From Natroniella sp046097105 (GTDB lineage: Bacteria > Bacillota > Halanaerobiia > Halobacteroidales > Halobacteroidaceae): a stretch of DNA of 64,000 nucleotides. The position numbers and the translations under genes were made by a program. Location of the stretch: positions 2,294,001 to 2,358,000 of the forward strand of contig NZ_CP175562.1 in the NCBI RefSeq assembly GCF_046097105.1. Direction: 5' to 3'. Under the pieces are notes generated by a model, which saw only the letters and a program-made list of their open reading frames with translations, searched no databases and had not been told where the DNA came from. Positions 17,141 to 25,268 of the stretch are shown here, piece after piece; the first letter of the stretch is position 1, and each line of letters starts with the position of its first letter.

Positions 17141-17184
17141 AAAAGCTTTGAAATAAACATATGTTTATTTCAAAGCTTTTTTAT
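17141..17184 (+). terminator. Perfect 40-base palindromic terminator in the opuA leader
   Basis: Arms AAAAGCTTTGAAATAAACAT (17141-17160) and its exact complement (17161-17180) are followed by T residues. It can end gdhA transcription, but it also lies between the candidate opuA promoter and opuAA, so it may act as an attenuator. Confidence 0.85.
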
Positions 17185-17221
17185 TTGGGGAGATAATAAG
17201 TTAAGGAGGTTGGCTTAGATA

Positions 17222-18403
17222 ATGAAGATGATGGAGATAAAAAACTTATTTAAAATATTTGGTGATAATCCAGAGCGAGGATTAAAACTATTAAATGAAG
17301 GCTATTCTAAAGCAGAAGTACTAGAAGAGGCTAATTTAACAATTGGAGTGAATGATGTTAGTTTTGATATTAACTCTCAAGAGATATTTGTAATTATGGG
17401 CTTGTCAGGTAGTGGGAAGTCAACATTATTAAGATGTTTAAATAGATTAAATGAGCCAACTGCTGGTGAAATTAAATTAGAAGGAGAGAATCTATTAGAG
17501 TTGGATCAGGAGGAGTTACGTCAACTAAGAAGAGATAAATTTGGTATGGTATTTCAAAATTTTGCTCTTTTCCCACATAAAACTGTATTAGAAAATGCAG
17601 AATTTGGTCTAGAAGTACAACAAACAGATAAGTCAAAAAGAGAGATTAAAGCAAGGGAGGCATTAGAGAAGGTTGGTTTAGCTGGTTGGGAAGATCAGTA
17701 TCCAGAACAACTAAGTGGAGGAATGCAGCAACGAGTAGGGTTAGCTAGGGCTTTAGCTGTTGATCCAGATATTTTATTAATGGATGAACCTTTTAGTGCT
17801 TTAGATCCTTTAATCAAAAAGGAAATGCAGGATAAATTATTAGAGCTTTATTATCAATTGGATAAGACTATAATCTTTATTACCCATGATTTGGATGAAG
17901 CTTTAAAACTAGGAGATCGGATTGCAATTATGAATGATGGAGAGGTTGTTCAATTAGGAACTCCAGAAGAGATCTTAACTAATGCTAAAAATGATTATGT
18001 TCGTGAATTTGTCCAAGATGTTAATCGTTCTCGTATCTTAACTGCTGAAGATATTATGACTGAGCCGGTTGAATTGGTTTATGAACAGGATGGTCCACAT
18101 ACAGCATTACATAAGATGAGAAGGAATCAAATTTCTAGTATCTTTGCTGTAAAGGATAAAAGAAAGCTTAGAGGAATAGTTAAGATTGAGGATGTAGTGA
18201 CAGCAATTAATCAGGGGGAAGAGGATCTCAGTGCTTTAATTAAAGAGGTTCCGACAGTTGGCCCAGAGGAGAACATAGATGAGTTATTTGCTCAAATGGC
18301 TAATTTAGATATTCCTTTACCGGTATTAGATGAGCAAGGTCGGTTATTAGGGATATTAATCAAGAGTAATGTTTTAGCAAATTTAGCTGGTAAGAGAGTT
18401 TAA
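17222..18403 (+). CDS. opuAA: Glycine betaine/proline ABC transporter, ATP-binding subunit
   Basis: A 393-residue ATPase with the osmoprotectant-type N-terminus, Walker A GLSGSGKST (about residues 60-68), signature LSGGMQQRVGLARAL, Walker B ILLMDEPFSALD and the H-loop THD. A pair of CBS domains follows (about 275-390), the ionic-strength or nucleotide sensor of this subfamily. It energises uptake of betaine-type osmolytes. The ribosome binding site AAGGAGG is 12-13 bases from ATG 17222, longer than usual. It is followed by the binding protein and permease genes. Confidence 0.94.
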   Translation: MKMMEIKNLFKIFGDNPERGLKLLNEGYSKAEVLEEANLTIGVNDVSFDINSQEIFVIMGLSGSGKSTLLRCLNRLNEPTAGEIKLEGENLLELDQEELRQLRRDKFGMVFQNFALFPHKTVLENAEFGLEVQQTDKSKREIKAREALEKVGLAGWEDQYPEQLSGGMQQRVGLARALAVDPDILLMDEPFSALDPLIKKEMQDKLLELYYQLDKTIIFITHDLDEALKLGDRIAIMNDGEVVQLGTPEEILTNAKNDYVREFVQDVNRSRILTAEDIMTEPVELVYEQDGPHTALHKMRRNQISSIFAVKDKRKLRGIVKIEDVVTAINQGEEDLSALIKEVPTVGPEENIDELFAQMANLDIPLPVLDEQGRLLGILIKSNVLANLAGKRV

Positions 18404-18429
18404 TTATTATTTAAACAGGAGGAGATTAT

Positions 18430-19374
18430 ATGTTTAAAACTAAGTTCATTTCAGTCTTGTTGGTTTTATTATTAGTATTTGTTGTAGTAGGTTGTGGGCA
18501 AGAGCAAGATACTATTGCTGAAGAAGAGTTTAGTATTAATTTAGGTTATGTAGAATGGCCAGGAGCTACGGTCAAAACTCATGTAGTAGATACAATCTTT
18601 GATTACTTAGGGTATGAGACAGAGATGCATTCTTTAATGCAACAGCCGTTATTTCAAGGTATGGAAGCAGGAGATATTGATGCTTTTTTAGCAGTTTGGT
18701 TGCCAACTATGGAAGTAAATTATAGAGAGTATGAGAAAAGAGGGGGCGTTGAACCTGTTCGGGTCAATCTTGATGAGACTCTGTATCGGACTGCAGTTCC
18801 TGAGTATGTTTGGGAAGCTGGAGTTCGGTCTATGGAGGATTTGCATGAGTATGGAGAAAAATTTGACCATGAAATAGTTGGATTGGAACCAGGTAATGAT
18901 GGTAATATCATTATTCAAGAAGCTATTGAAGATGATGTTTATCAATTAGAGGATTGGGAGTTGACAGTATCTAGTACTCCAGCTATGATGAGTGCCTTGG
19001 AACGGGCAGTTAGAAATGATGAATGGATTGCTTTTCATGGCTGGAAGCCTCATTGGATGAATGTTGCTTATGACATTAAATATTTAGATGATCCAGAAGG
19101 AATCTGGGGTGATAATGATCGGGTTAAGACTGTAGTTCGACCTGAAATCAAGAATGAATCACCTGAGTTTTATCAGTTTTTAGAGCGATTTGCTGTAACT
19201 TCAGATATTCAAAATGAATGGATTTATGAATATGGCAGACAGGAAAGACCGGCTGATGAGGTAGCTGAAGAATGGATTAAGAATAATTTAGATCTTGTTG
19301 AAGAGTGGGTTGTAGGACTTAGTTCTGTCGAGGGAGAAGATGCAATAGAAGTAATTGAGCGAAAAGTTCAATAA
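18430..19374 (+). CDS. opuAC: Glycine betaine-binding lipoprotein
   Basis: A 314-residue substrate-binding protein. Its N-terminal signal ends in the lipobox VVVGC, so it is lipid-anchored after processing at Cys22. The mature part reads INLGYVEWPGATVKTHVV, then GDIDAFLAVWLPT and IAFHGWKPHWMN, with the Trp residues that form the quaternary-amine cage. It is co-transcribed with opuAA (26 bases apart). The order ATPase-binding protein-permease differs from the Bacillus opuA order ATPase-permease-binding protein. Confidence 0.92.
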   Translation: MFKTKFISVLLVLLLVFVVVGCGQEQDTIAEEEFSINLGYVEWPGATVKTHVVDTIFDYLGYETEMHSLMQQPLFQGMEAGDIDAFLAVWLPTMEVNYREYEKRGGVEPVRVNLDETLYRTAVPEYVWEAGVRSMEDLHEYGEKFDHEIVGLEPGNDGNIIIQEAIEDDVYQLEDWELTVSSTPAMMSALERAVRNDEWIAFHGWKPHWMNVAYDIKYLDDPEGIWGDNDRVKTVVRPEIKNESPEFYQFLERFAVTSDIQNEWIYEYGRQERPADEVAEEWIKNNLDLVEEWVVGLSSVEGEDAIEVIERKVQ

Positions 19375-19393
19375 GGCTTGCTAAGTTTTTATC

Positions 19394-19428
19394 TAGCGGC
19401 ATTCATAGCTATGAATGTCGCTAAATTT
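19394..19428 (+). terminator. Hairpin between opuAC and opuAB
   Basis: TAGCGGCATTCATAG (19394-19408) pairs with CTATGAATGTCGCTA (19409-19423) with one G-U pair. The following run AATTTTAT is weak, so it may only lower read-through or protect the upstream mRNA, giving more binding protein than permease. Confidence 0.65.
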
Positions 19429-19458
19429 TATATTGTTAATTTAGTTAGAGGAGGTTGA

Positions 19459-20301
19459 GTGATGATAAACAATTTAGTTGACTTATTAACTACTAAAATA
19501 CCTTTAGGAGATTGGGTAGAAGCCGCAGTAGATTTCTTAATTATTAATTTCAATGAGCCATTGAATATTTTTTCTGGTCTTGTTAGTTCATTGATTGATG
19601 GTTTTGAAGGGGTTTTATCTTTTGGTCATCCGTTGTTACTAATTACACTCTTTGTTTTGTTGGCTTGGAAATTGAAGGGGGTTAAAGTAGCTACTTTTGT
19701 AGCGGTAGGTTTTTTATTAATATTAAATCTAAGGATGTGGGATTATTTAGTAATTACCTTGTCTGCAATTATCACTTCAGTTATTATCTCTTTAATCTTA
19801 GGAATTCCAATTGGGATTTTGAAGGCTCATAATAGAACAACTGATTTAATTACTAGGCCATTTCTTGATTTTATTCAGACAATTCCTCCATTTGTTTACT
19901 TAATTCCTGCATTGATGTTTTTTGGATTAGGAAATGTTTCTGGGGTGCTAGCTACTGTGATTTTTGCTATTGCTCCACCAATTCGTTTAACTGCCTTAGG
20001 GATCAAACAGGTTTCTGATGAGTTAAAAGAAGCAGGTAAAGCTTATGGTTGTACTACTTGGCAAATGTTATATAAAGTTGAACTACCATTGGCCTTACCT
20101 TCTATTATGCTGGGGATTAATCAGTGCATTATGTTATCATTATCTATGGTAGTAATTGCTGCTATGATTGGAGCTGGCGGATTAGGCGAACCAGTTTTAC
20201 GCTCTTTATCTACCGTTGATGTTGGTTTAGGTTTTGAAGCTGGTTTGGGTGTTGTTATTTTGGCAATGGTGCTTGATAGATTATTTGGAAGAGATGAATA
20301 G
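19459..20301 (+). CDS. opuAB: Glycine betaine ABC transporter, permease subunit
   Basis: A 280-residue inner-membrane permease of the ProW/OpuAB type with about six helices. The family stretch PFLDFIQTIPPFVYLIPALMF and the coupling loop EAGKAYGCTTWQMLYKVELP, which docks with the ATPase, are clear, and the end reads MIGAGGLGEPVLRSL. It starts ATG 19459 after GGAGG. It completes the OpuA transporter and has a terminator downstream. Confidence 0.95.
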   Translation: MMINNLVDLLTTKIPLGDWVEAAVDFLIINFNEPLNIFSGLVSSLIDGFEGVLSFGHPLLLITLFVLLAWKLKGVKVATFVAVGFLLILNLRMWDYLVITLSAIITSVIISLILGIPIGILKAHNRTTDLITRPFLDFIQTIPPFVYLIPALMFFGLGNVSGVLATVIFAIAPPIRLTALGIKQVSDELKEAGKAYGCTTWQMLYKVELPLALPSIMLGINQCIMLSLSMVVIAAMIGAGGLGEPVLRSLSTVDVGLGFEAGLGVVILAMVLDRLFGRDE

Positions 20302-20313
20302 TTTACTTTAATT

Positions 20314-20350
20314 AACCTGATTGGTGATTAACCGGTCAGGTTTTATTTTT
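20314..20350 (+). terminator. Terminator after opuAB
   Basis: AACCTGATTGGT (20314-20325) pairs with ACCGGTCAGGTT (20331-20342), including two G-U pairs, then a T-rich run. Confidence 0.85.
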
Positions 20351-20467
20351 GAAATCACTTAGATTCAGATGTAACCTTAGAGTATGCCAAAGATCATTTT
20401 AGTTGTGAATAAGAGGGTTTAAACTGAGTTATATTAAATTAAAAGCCTTCATTTAGGGGTGGCAAAG

Positions 20468-21319
20468 GTGTTAACCAATAAAAAATTAATCATGATAGTA
20501 ATTGTTAGTTTTTTAATAGCCTTAGTCGGCTGTGATGGAGAAGAAAATAATGAAAACAATCCAGATGAAAATCTTCCTCCTGACTCTTTATTAGAAGTTA
20601 GTGCTATTAATGAAGGAATTATCGAAGAGTTAGAGGGGATTTATAATCAAATTGAGGAGCGCAGAGAGGAAGAAGAGTTAAAGTTAGAAAGAATGGAACA
20701 AAGTAGGGAAGTTGATTTAAATAAACTAAATAATGAACAGGAGAATGAAGAAAATAATCAACTACCTCAGGAAGAGGAAGAATTAGTAGAAGAAATAGAA
20801 GAAGGTTGGGATGAATTAGAAAGTGAAGTTGAAGCTCTTCATCAAAGTTGGAATGAATATGAAAGTGAAGTTAATCTAAAACCAGAACAGGTTGAAAGAA
20901 TTGAAACTAGACTCAATCAAATGACAGAAGAGGTTGCTGATAAGCTCTTTTTAGTAGCATTAGTGAGTGCAACCCAATTCGATTTAGAAGTTGCTAAGTT
21001 ATATGGAAGATATGATCTAGAAGGAGAAGCAGAGATAAAAGAGGCAAAGGCTAGCACTAGAAAGATAATCTTTTTAAATCGTTTACAAATAGAGGAGCAG
21101 AAGTTAAGGGAAGAACAACATATTGAGCTAGAGAGGTTAAAAGACCTATACTTTGAAATAGATCAAAGTCTGGAAGGAGAAGAGGAGAATAAAGAGCTTA
21201 AAAAATTAGAAGAAGCAATTGAGGATTTAGAAACTGCAATCAAGATGTCTGAAGATGATGAGGTAATAGAAGTCAAAGGGGAACTGATATTGACTAGATT
21301 AGAAGAACTTGAGGGTTAG
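20468..21319 (+). CDS. Acidic coiled-coil lipoprotein of unknown function
   Basis: A 283-residue protein I do not recognise. It has a signal sequence ending in the lipobox ALVGC, then a low-complexity acidic linker (Glu/Asn/Asp) and long Glu-rich helices predicted to form coiled coils through to the end. GTG 20468 is chosen because AGGGGTGG lies just before it. Strongly acidic surface proteins are usual in salt-adapted cells. It stands alone between the opuA terminator and the purine riboswitch. A role in the periplasm or envelope is inference. Confidence 0.7.
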   Translation: MLTNKKLIMIVIVSFLIALVGCDGEENNENNPDENLPPDSLLEVSAINEGIIEELEGIYNQIEERREEEELKLERMEQSREVDLNKLNNEQENEENNQLPQEEEELVEEIEEGWDELESEVEALHQSWNEYESEVNLKPEQVERIETRLNQMTEEVADKLFLVALVSATQFDLEVAKLYGRYDLEGEAEIKEAKASTRKIIFLNRLQIEEQKLREEQHIELERLKDLYFEIDQSLEGEEENKELKKLEEAIEDLETAIKMSEDDEVIEVKGELILTRLEELEG

Positions 21320-21395
21320 TTATTAAACAAAGCAGATAGTTAGTCTATGATGGTGAATAATAAAAATGTTTACAAGAAAAATATTCGGATCAATA

Positions 21396-21424
21396 TTGAC
21401 TTACTAACTTTTATTTGTTATCAT
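21396..21424 (+). promoter_or_regulatory. Sigma-A promoter of the purD riboswitch leader
   Basis: TTGACT (21396-21401), an exact 17-base spacer and TATCAT (21419-21424). The expected start, about 21431, lies 25 bases before the guanine aptamer. ATATTCGGATC just upstream is a weak PurR-box resemblance only. Confidence 0.75.
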
Positions 21425-21455
21425 AAACTTGTAAACAAAATAGTGGTGAATAGCA

Positions 21456-21524
21456 CCTCATATAATAGTGAGAATAGGGCTCATGAGTTTCTACCGGATA
21501 GCCGCAAACTATCTGACTATGAGG
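21456..21524 (+). ncRNA. Guanine (purine) riboswitch aptamer
   Basis: This is a complete purine aptamer. P1 is CCTCATA (21456-21462) with TATGAGG (21518-21524). P2 is GTGAG/CTCAT with a 7-base loop AATAGGG. The J2/3 sequence TTTCTACC is followed by P3 GGATAG/CTATCT with loop CCGCAAA, then J3/1 GACTATG. Both loops match the kissing-loop pattern of the class. The base preceding UAUG in J3/1 is C, which specifies guanine or hypoxanthine rather than adenine. It is immediately followed by a second aptamer. Confidence 0.93.
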
Positions 21525-21526
21525 GA

Positions 21527-21757
21527 AGTGTATCTAGGGTTCCGTACTGAAGTTCATTTAATATTGAATATTGAATAATTAGAAGAGATTAAAAATAATT
21601 AGAAATAAAAATTAACTTTTTATCTTTTAAGGTTTTGGATTTTAACTATTCAATATTAAGTGTTAAATATTAACTGCTTTTCAGTGGCTGGTCCAAGCGA
21701 TACAGATATTTATATTACACCGAAGGGAAAAAAGCCCAGGCGGGGAGGTTCTACTCT
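21527..21757 (+). ncRNA. PRPP riboswitch aptamer (ykkC subtype 2b-like) with enlarged stem
   Basis: Conserved ykkC-class blocks occur in order: CTAGGGTTCCG (21534-21544), CTGGTCCAAGCG (21688-21699), ACACCGAAGGG (21717-21727) and AAAAAAGCCCAGGCGGGGAGG (21729-21748, approximate). Lying directly behind a guanine aptamer and before purD is the known arrangement of guanine-PRPP tandem riboswitches, in which PRPP switches the genes on and guanine opposes it. The usually short variable stem is here 140 bases (21546-21685), closed by ACTGAA/TTCAGT. Ligand assignment rests on context and on the deviation from the guanidine-type GGUCCGAGAG. Confidence 0.82.
21555..21672. repeat. Intergenic repeat element inside the PRPP riboswitch stem
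   Basis: TTTAATATTGAATATTGAAT (about 21557-21576) faces ATTCAATATTAAGTGTTAAA (about 21648-21667), with an AT-rich centre. The arms are of the same AATATTGAATA type as the spacers at 14.0, 25.1 and 26.7 kb. Confidence 0.7.
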
Positions 21758-21798
21758 TAGTTTGATTACTAGTAGAGCCTTTCTGCCTGGGTATTTTA
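21735..21798 (+). terminator. Riboswitch expression-platform terminator
   Basis: CCCAGGC (21735-21741) pairs with GCCTGGG (21785-21791), and TCTACT (21750-21755) pairs with AGTAGA (21771-21776), followed by TATTTTA. The 5' arm shares the CCCAGGCGGGGAGG that belongs to the aptamer core, so ligand-bound aptamer and terminator exclude each other. Confidence 0.82.
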
Positions 21799-21863
21799 GA
21801 TCGTATACAAAAACTATATAATTGCGTGTACATTGTAAACTAATTTGAGAAAGGTGGGGTTTG

Positions 21864-23141
21864 ATGAAGGTATTAGTGATTGGTAGTGGGGGAAGAGAAC
21901 ATACTTTGGTTTGGAAGTTAAAACAAAATCAAAGGGTAAGAGATCTTTTTGTAGCACCAGGTAATGCTGGGACAGATGGGTTGGCTACTAATGTAGAGTT
22001 AGATAGTGATGATATTGAAGGTTTAGTAAGTTTTGCTTTGGAGGAAGAAATTGATTTGACCTTTGTAGGGCCAGAAGCACCATTAGTGGCAGGTATTGTT
22101 GACCGTTTTGAAAAGGAAGGTTTACAAATCTTTGGCCCGAATCAACAAGCAGCACAATTAGAAGGGAGCAAGGTCTTTTCAAAGAATTTGATGCAGGAAT
22201 ATGGAATCCCAACAGCTAAATATCAAAGTTTCAGTGATGCAGAAGTAGCAATTGAATACATAAAGCAAGAAGGAGCACCAATTGTAGTTAAAGCAGAAGG
22301 TTTAGCTGCAGGTAAAGGGGTAATAGTAGCTGAAACTGAAGAAGAAGCGATTGCAGCAGTAGAGGAAATTATGGTTGATGAGAGGTTTGGTCAAGCAGGA
22401 GCACAGGTTGTAATTGAGGAATTTTTGACTGGTGAAGAAGCGACAGTATTGGCTTTTACTGATGGAGAAGAGATAATTCCAATGGTAGCTTCTCAAGATC
22501 ATAAACAAGCTTATGATGGTGATCAAGGGCCAAACACTGGAGGAATGGGAGCTTATGCTCCAGCACCGATTGTTACAGAGGAGTTATTAGAAGAAGTTTA
22601 TGAAGAAATTTTAAAACCTACAATTGAAGCTTTAAAGCAAGAAGGAATCACCTTCAAGGGTGTTTTGTATACAGGGTTAATGATTGAGAAAGGTGAAGCT
22701 AAGGTATTAGAGTATAATGTTCGCTTTGGTGATCCAGAAGCTCAGGTTGTATTACCATTACTTGAGACTGATCTAGTTGAGATAGCAGAGGCAGTGATTG
22801 CTGGCAAACTAGAGGAAATAGAAGTAAATTGGCGTAAACAGAAGGCTGTTTGTGTAGTTATGGCATCTGGTGGTTATCCTGTTGAATACGAGACAGGCAA
22901 AGAGATAAGAGGTTTAGAGCAGATAGCTGATGAGGAGGCGGTTGTCTTTCAAGCAGGAACGGCTAAGGAAGATGGAAGCTTAGTGACAGCAGGAGGTAGA
23001 GTATTAGGTGTTACTGCTTTAGGTAATGATTATCAAGCTACAATTGAGCAGGCTTATCAAGCTGTGGAAAGAATAGATTTTACTGGTGCTCATTATAGGA
23101 CTGATATTGGACAAAAAGCTATAGAAAAACTTTCTGAATAA
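21864..23141 (+). CDS. purD: Phosphoribosylamine-glycine ligase
   Basis: A 425-residue ATP-grasp enzyme (GAR synthetase) joining phosphoribosylamine and glycine, step two of purine synthesis. The N-terminus MKVLVIGSGGREHTLVWKL, the motif GPEAPLVAG, and ATP-grasp segments VVKAEGLAAGKGV and GPNTGGMGAYAP are intact. The ATG 21864 start is preferred over TTG 21861 and has AAGGTGGGG upstream. It is the first gene under the tandem riboswitch. Confidence 0.97.
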   Translation: MKVLVIGSGGREHTLVWKLKQNQRVRDLFVAPGNAGTDGLATNVELDSDDIEGLVSFALEEEIDLTFVGPEAPLVAGIVDRFEKEGLQIFGPNQQAAQLEGSKVFSKNLMQEYGIPTAKYQSFSDAEVAIEYIKQEGAPIVVKAEGLAAGKGVIVAETEEEAIAAVEEIMVDERFGQAGAQVVIEEFLTGEEATVLAFTDGEEIIPMVASQDHKQAYDGDQGPNTGGMGAYAPAPIVTEELLEEVYEEILKPTIEALKQEGITFKGVLYTGLMIEKGEAKVLEYNVRFGDPEAQVVLPLLETDLVEIAEAVIAGKLEEIEVNWRKQKAVCVVMASGGYPVEYETGKEIRGLEQIADEEAVVFQAGTAKEDGSLVTAGGRVLGVTALGNDYQATIEQAYQAVERIDFTGAHYRTDIGQKAIEKLSE

Positions 23142-23169
23142 CTAATTAATTTGCGCTGAGTAAGGGGTT

Positions 23170-23292
23170 AAGATTTAACTAAATTACAGTTTAGCTTTAA
23201 GTCTAAGTTTGCGATCAAGTCTAAGTCAACCATTAAGAATAGATTGTTTTAAGTTTCTACTCAAACTTAGGCTCAGACTTAAACTTAATAAG
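23170..23292. repeat. Intergenic inverted repeat, AAGTCTAAGT type
   Basis: TTTAAGTCTAAGTTTG (about 23199-23214) and a second AAGTCTAAGTC copy face CAAACTTAGGCTCAGACTT (about 23263-23281). It fills the purD-purK spacer and shares its arm units with the element at 2309-2406. Confidence 0.65.
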
Positions 23293-23302
23293 AGGTGTTA
23301 GT

Positions 23303-24463
23303 ATGAGTCAGGAAGAGATTATAAATAAGAGGGTTGGAATTATTGGTGGGGGCCAACTAGGTAAGATGATGATTTTAGAAGCTAAGAAGATGGACTTTGA
23401 AGTTATTATTTTAGATCCTAGCTTTGATTGTCCTGCTAGTAGTATCGCAGATGAGCAGATTATTGCTCAGTTTGATGACAAGCAAGCAATTAAACAATTA
23501 GCTGATAAGTCAGATGTAATAACTTATGAATTTGAGCATATCAATGTAGAAATTTTAAAGCAGTTAGAGGAGCAAAGCTATCAGATTTATCCTACACCTA
23601 CCAGCTTAGAAGTTATTCAAGATAAATATCAGCAGAAAAAGAAATTAATGGAATCAGACATTCCTGTACCTGAGTTTAAGCAGGTCAATACAGTAAAAGA
23701 GATTAAAGAGGTAGCCAATCAATTTGGTTATCCTATGATGTTAAAAAGTTGTACTGGTGGTTATGATGGCAAAGGTAATGCTTTAATTAGGAAAGAAAAT
23801 GATGTTGAGCTAGCCTATCAAGAACTAGGAGCGGGCCAACAAACATTGATGGTAGAACGTTTTATTCCGTTTACTAGAGAGATATCTGTGATTATCTGTC
23901 GTGATACTGCTGGAGGGAGTGTAGTTTATCCAATTGCAGAAAATAAGCATCAAAATAGTATCTTAATCGAGACTAAAGTTCCTGCTCAAATTACAGAGCA
24001 AATAAAAAGCAGAGCAGTCGAGTTGGCCCGGCAGGTGATTGATCTTTTTGCAGGGGTTGGTATCTTCTGTATAGAGATGTTTACGACTGAAAACGGGGAA
24101 GTATTAATTAATGAGATAGCACCTCGTCCTCATAATTCAGGACATTATAGTATTGAAGGTTGTATTACCTCTCAATTTGAACAGCATATTCGAGCAATTA
24201 CAGGTTTACCATTAGGGCCAACGAATTTATTGCGACCAATAGTGATGAGGAACTTACTAGGAGGTAAACAAGAAGGTCAAGCAGTAGTTGATGGAATTGA
24301 GCAAACTTTACAAGTTCCAGAGACCAAAGTCCATATTTATGGTAAAAGAGAGTCTTATTATGAACGGAAGATGGGTCATCTTACTGTGATGGCAGATGAT
24401 GTAGAGCAAGCAGCTGAAAGAGCGAGTAAAGCAGAAGGGTTGATCCAAATTAGGGGAGAGTAG
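23303..24463 (+). CDS. purK: N5-carboxyaminoimidazole ribonucleotide synthetase
   Basis: A 386-residue ATP-grasp enzyme that carboxylates AIR with bicarbonate to N5-CAIR. The motif GIIGGGQLGKMM (residues about 11-22), YPMMLKSCTGGYDGKGN and the metal-site stretch NEIAPRPHNSGH are present. The length is normal. It pairs functionally with purE, which is next. GAGGTG precedes ATG 23303. Confidence 0.96.
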   Translation: MSQEEIINKRVGIIGGGQLGKMMILEAKKMDFEVIILDPSFDCPASSIADEQIIAQFDDKQAIKQLADKSDVITYEFEHINVEILKQLEEQSYQIYPTPTSLEVIQDKYQQKKKLMESDIPVPEFKQVNTVKEIKEVANQFGYPMMLKSCTGGYDGKGNALIRKENDVELAYQELGAGQQTLMVERFIPFTREISVIICRDTAGGSVVYPIAENKHQNSILIETKVPAQITEQIKSRAVELARQVIDLFAGVGIFCIEMFTTENGEVLINEIAPRPHNSGHYSIEGCITSQFEQHIRAITGLPLGPTNLLRPIVMRNLLGGKQEGQAVVDGIEQTLQVPETKVHIYGKRESYYERKMGHLTVMADDVEQAAERASKAEGLIQIRGE

Positions 24464-24556
24464 GTATAAGATTGAGGTTAAGGATGAGCAAACCATTATG
24501 AGCATAATGATTTAGGTCTTATTTAAACTTAGACTTAGTCTCAAATTGAATCTATA
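24464..24556. repeat. Degenerate AACTTAGACTTAG-type repeat in the purK-purE spacer
   Basis: AACTTAGACTTAGTCTCAAATT (about 24528-24549) repeats the right-arm units of the 2.3 and 23.2 kb elements. The left arm (TGAGGTTAAGGATGAG) is only weakly complementary, suggesting decay. Confidence 0.4.
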
Positions 24557-24571
24557 AAGGAGGAACTAATA

Positions 24572-25087
24572 ATGAAACCTGTTGTAGGAGTTATTATGGG
24601 TAGTGATTCAGATTTACCGGTTATGAAAGAGGCAGCAAAAATTTTAGATCAGTTTGAAGTTGATTATGAATTGACAGTTGTATCTGCTCATCGAACGCCA
24701 GAGCGTTTATACAACTATGCAGAGGTAGCTAAAGAGAAAGGCTTACAGGTAATTATTGCTGGAGCAGGAGGAGCAGCTCACTTGCCAGGGATGGTAGCTT
24801 CGATTACTACAATTCCAGTTATTGGGGTGCCAGTTAAGACTTCTACTTTAAATGGAGTTGACTCTTTACATTCAATCGTCCAGATGCCAGGGGGAGTTCC
24901 GGTAGCTACGGTAGCTATCAATGGAGCTAAGAATGCTGGCTTATTAGCATTGCAGATTTTAGGAGTGGCAAATCAAGAAATTAGTCAGAAATTAGAGGAG
25001 TATAAGAAAAATTTAAGGACTAAAGTAGAACAGACAGCAACAGAAGTTGAAGAGTTAGGTTATCAAGATTATTTAGAACAAAACTAG
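24572..25087 (+). CDS. purE: N5-CAIR mutase
   Basis: A 171-residue class I PurE that converts N5-CAIR to CAIR. MGSDSDLPVMKEA, the substrate loop SAHRTPERLYNYA and the glycine-rich GAGGAAHLPGMVAS are all as expected for the form paired with PurK. AAAGGAGG precedes ATG 24572. It is second in the PurK/PurE pair. Confidence 0.97.
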   Translation: MKPVVGVIMGSDSDLPVMKEAAKILDQFEVDYELTVVSAHRTPERLYNYAEVAKEKGLQVIIAGAGGAAHLPGMVASITTIPVIGVPVKTSTLNGVDSLHSIVQMPGGVPVATVAINGAKNAGLLALQILGVANQEISQKLEEYKKNLRTKVEQTATEVEELGYQDYLEQN

Positions 25088-25091
25088 AATT

Positions 25092-25225
25092 TAATATTTA
25101 ATAATGAATAGTTGTCAGGAATCAGTAGTCAGTAAGTTCAAAAGCAGTTAATTTAAGAGCTCTTAAATAACTTAATCTTAGCGGTGCACTGATTTTTGAT
25201 TTCCGATTCCTGATTCCTGTGGCAC
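25092..25225. repeat. Intergenic inverted repeat, CAGGAATCAG type
   Basis: The left arm CAGGAATCAGTAGTCAGT (about 25116-25133) is opposed by ACTGATTTTTGATTTCCGAT plus TCCTGATTCCTG (about 25188-25219). Another AATATTTAATAATGAATAG unit precedes it. It is a third arm type of the same hairpin design. Confidence 0.6.
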
Positions 25226-25268
25226 AAAAGTGTTGTATAATTGTAATAAAGTTAAAAGGGAGGAAGAG

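Noticed and set aside
21347..21550. 67-codon ORF upstream of purD
   Set aside because: It lies across the promoter, the guanine aptamer and the start of the PRPP aptamer; its sequence is explained by RNA structure and it has no ribosome binding site.
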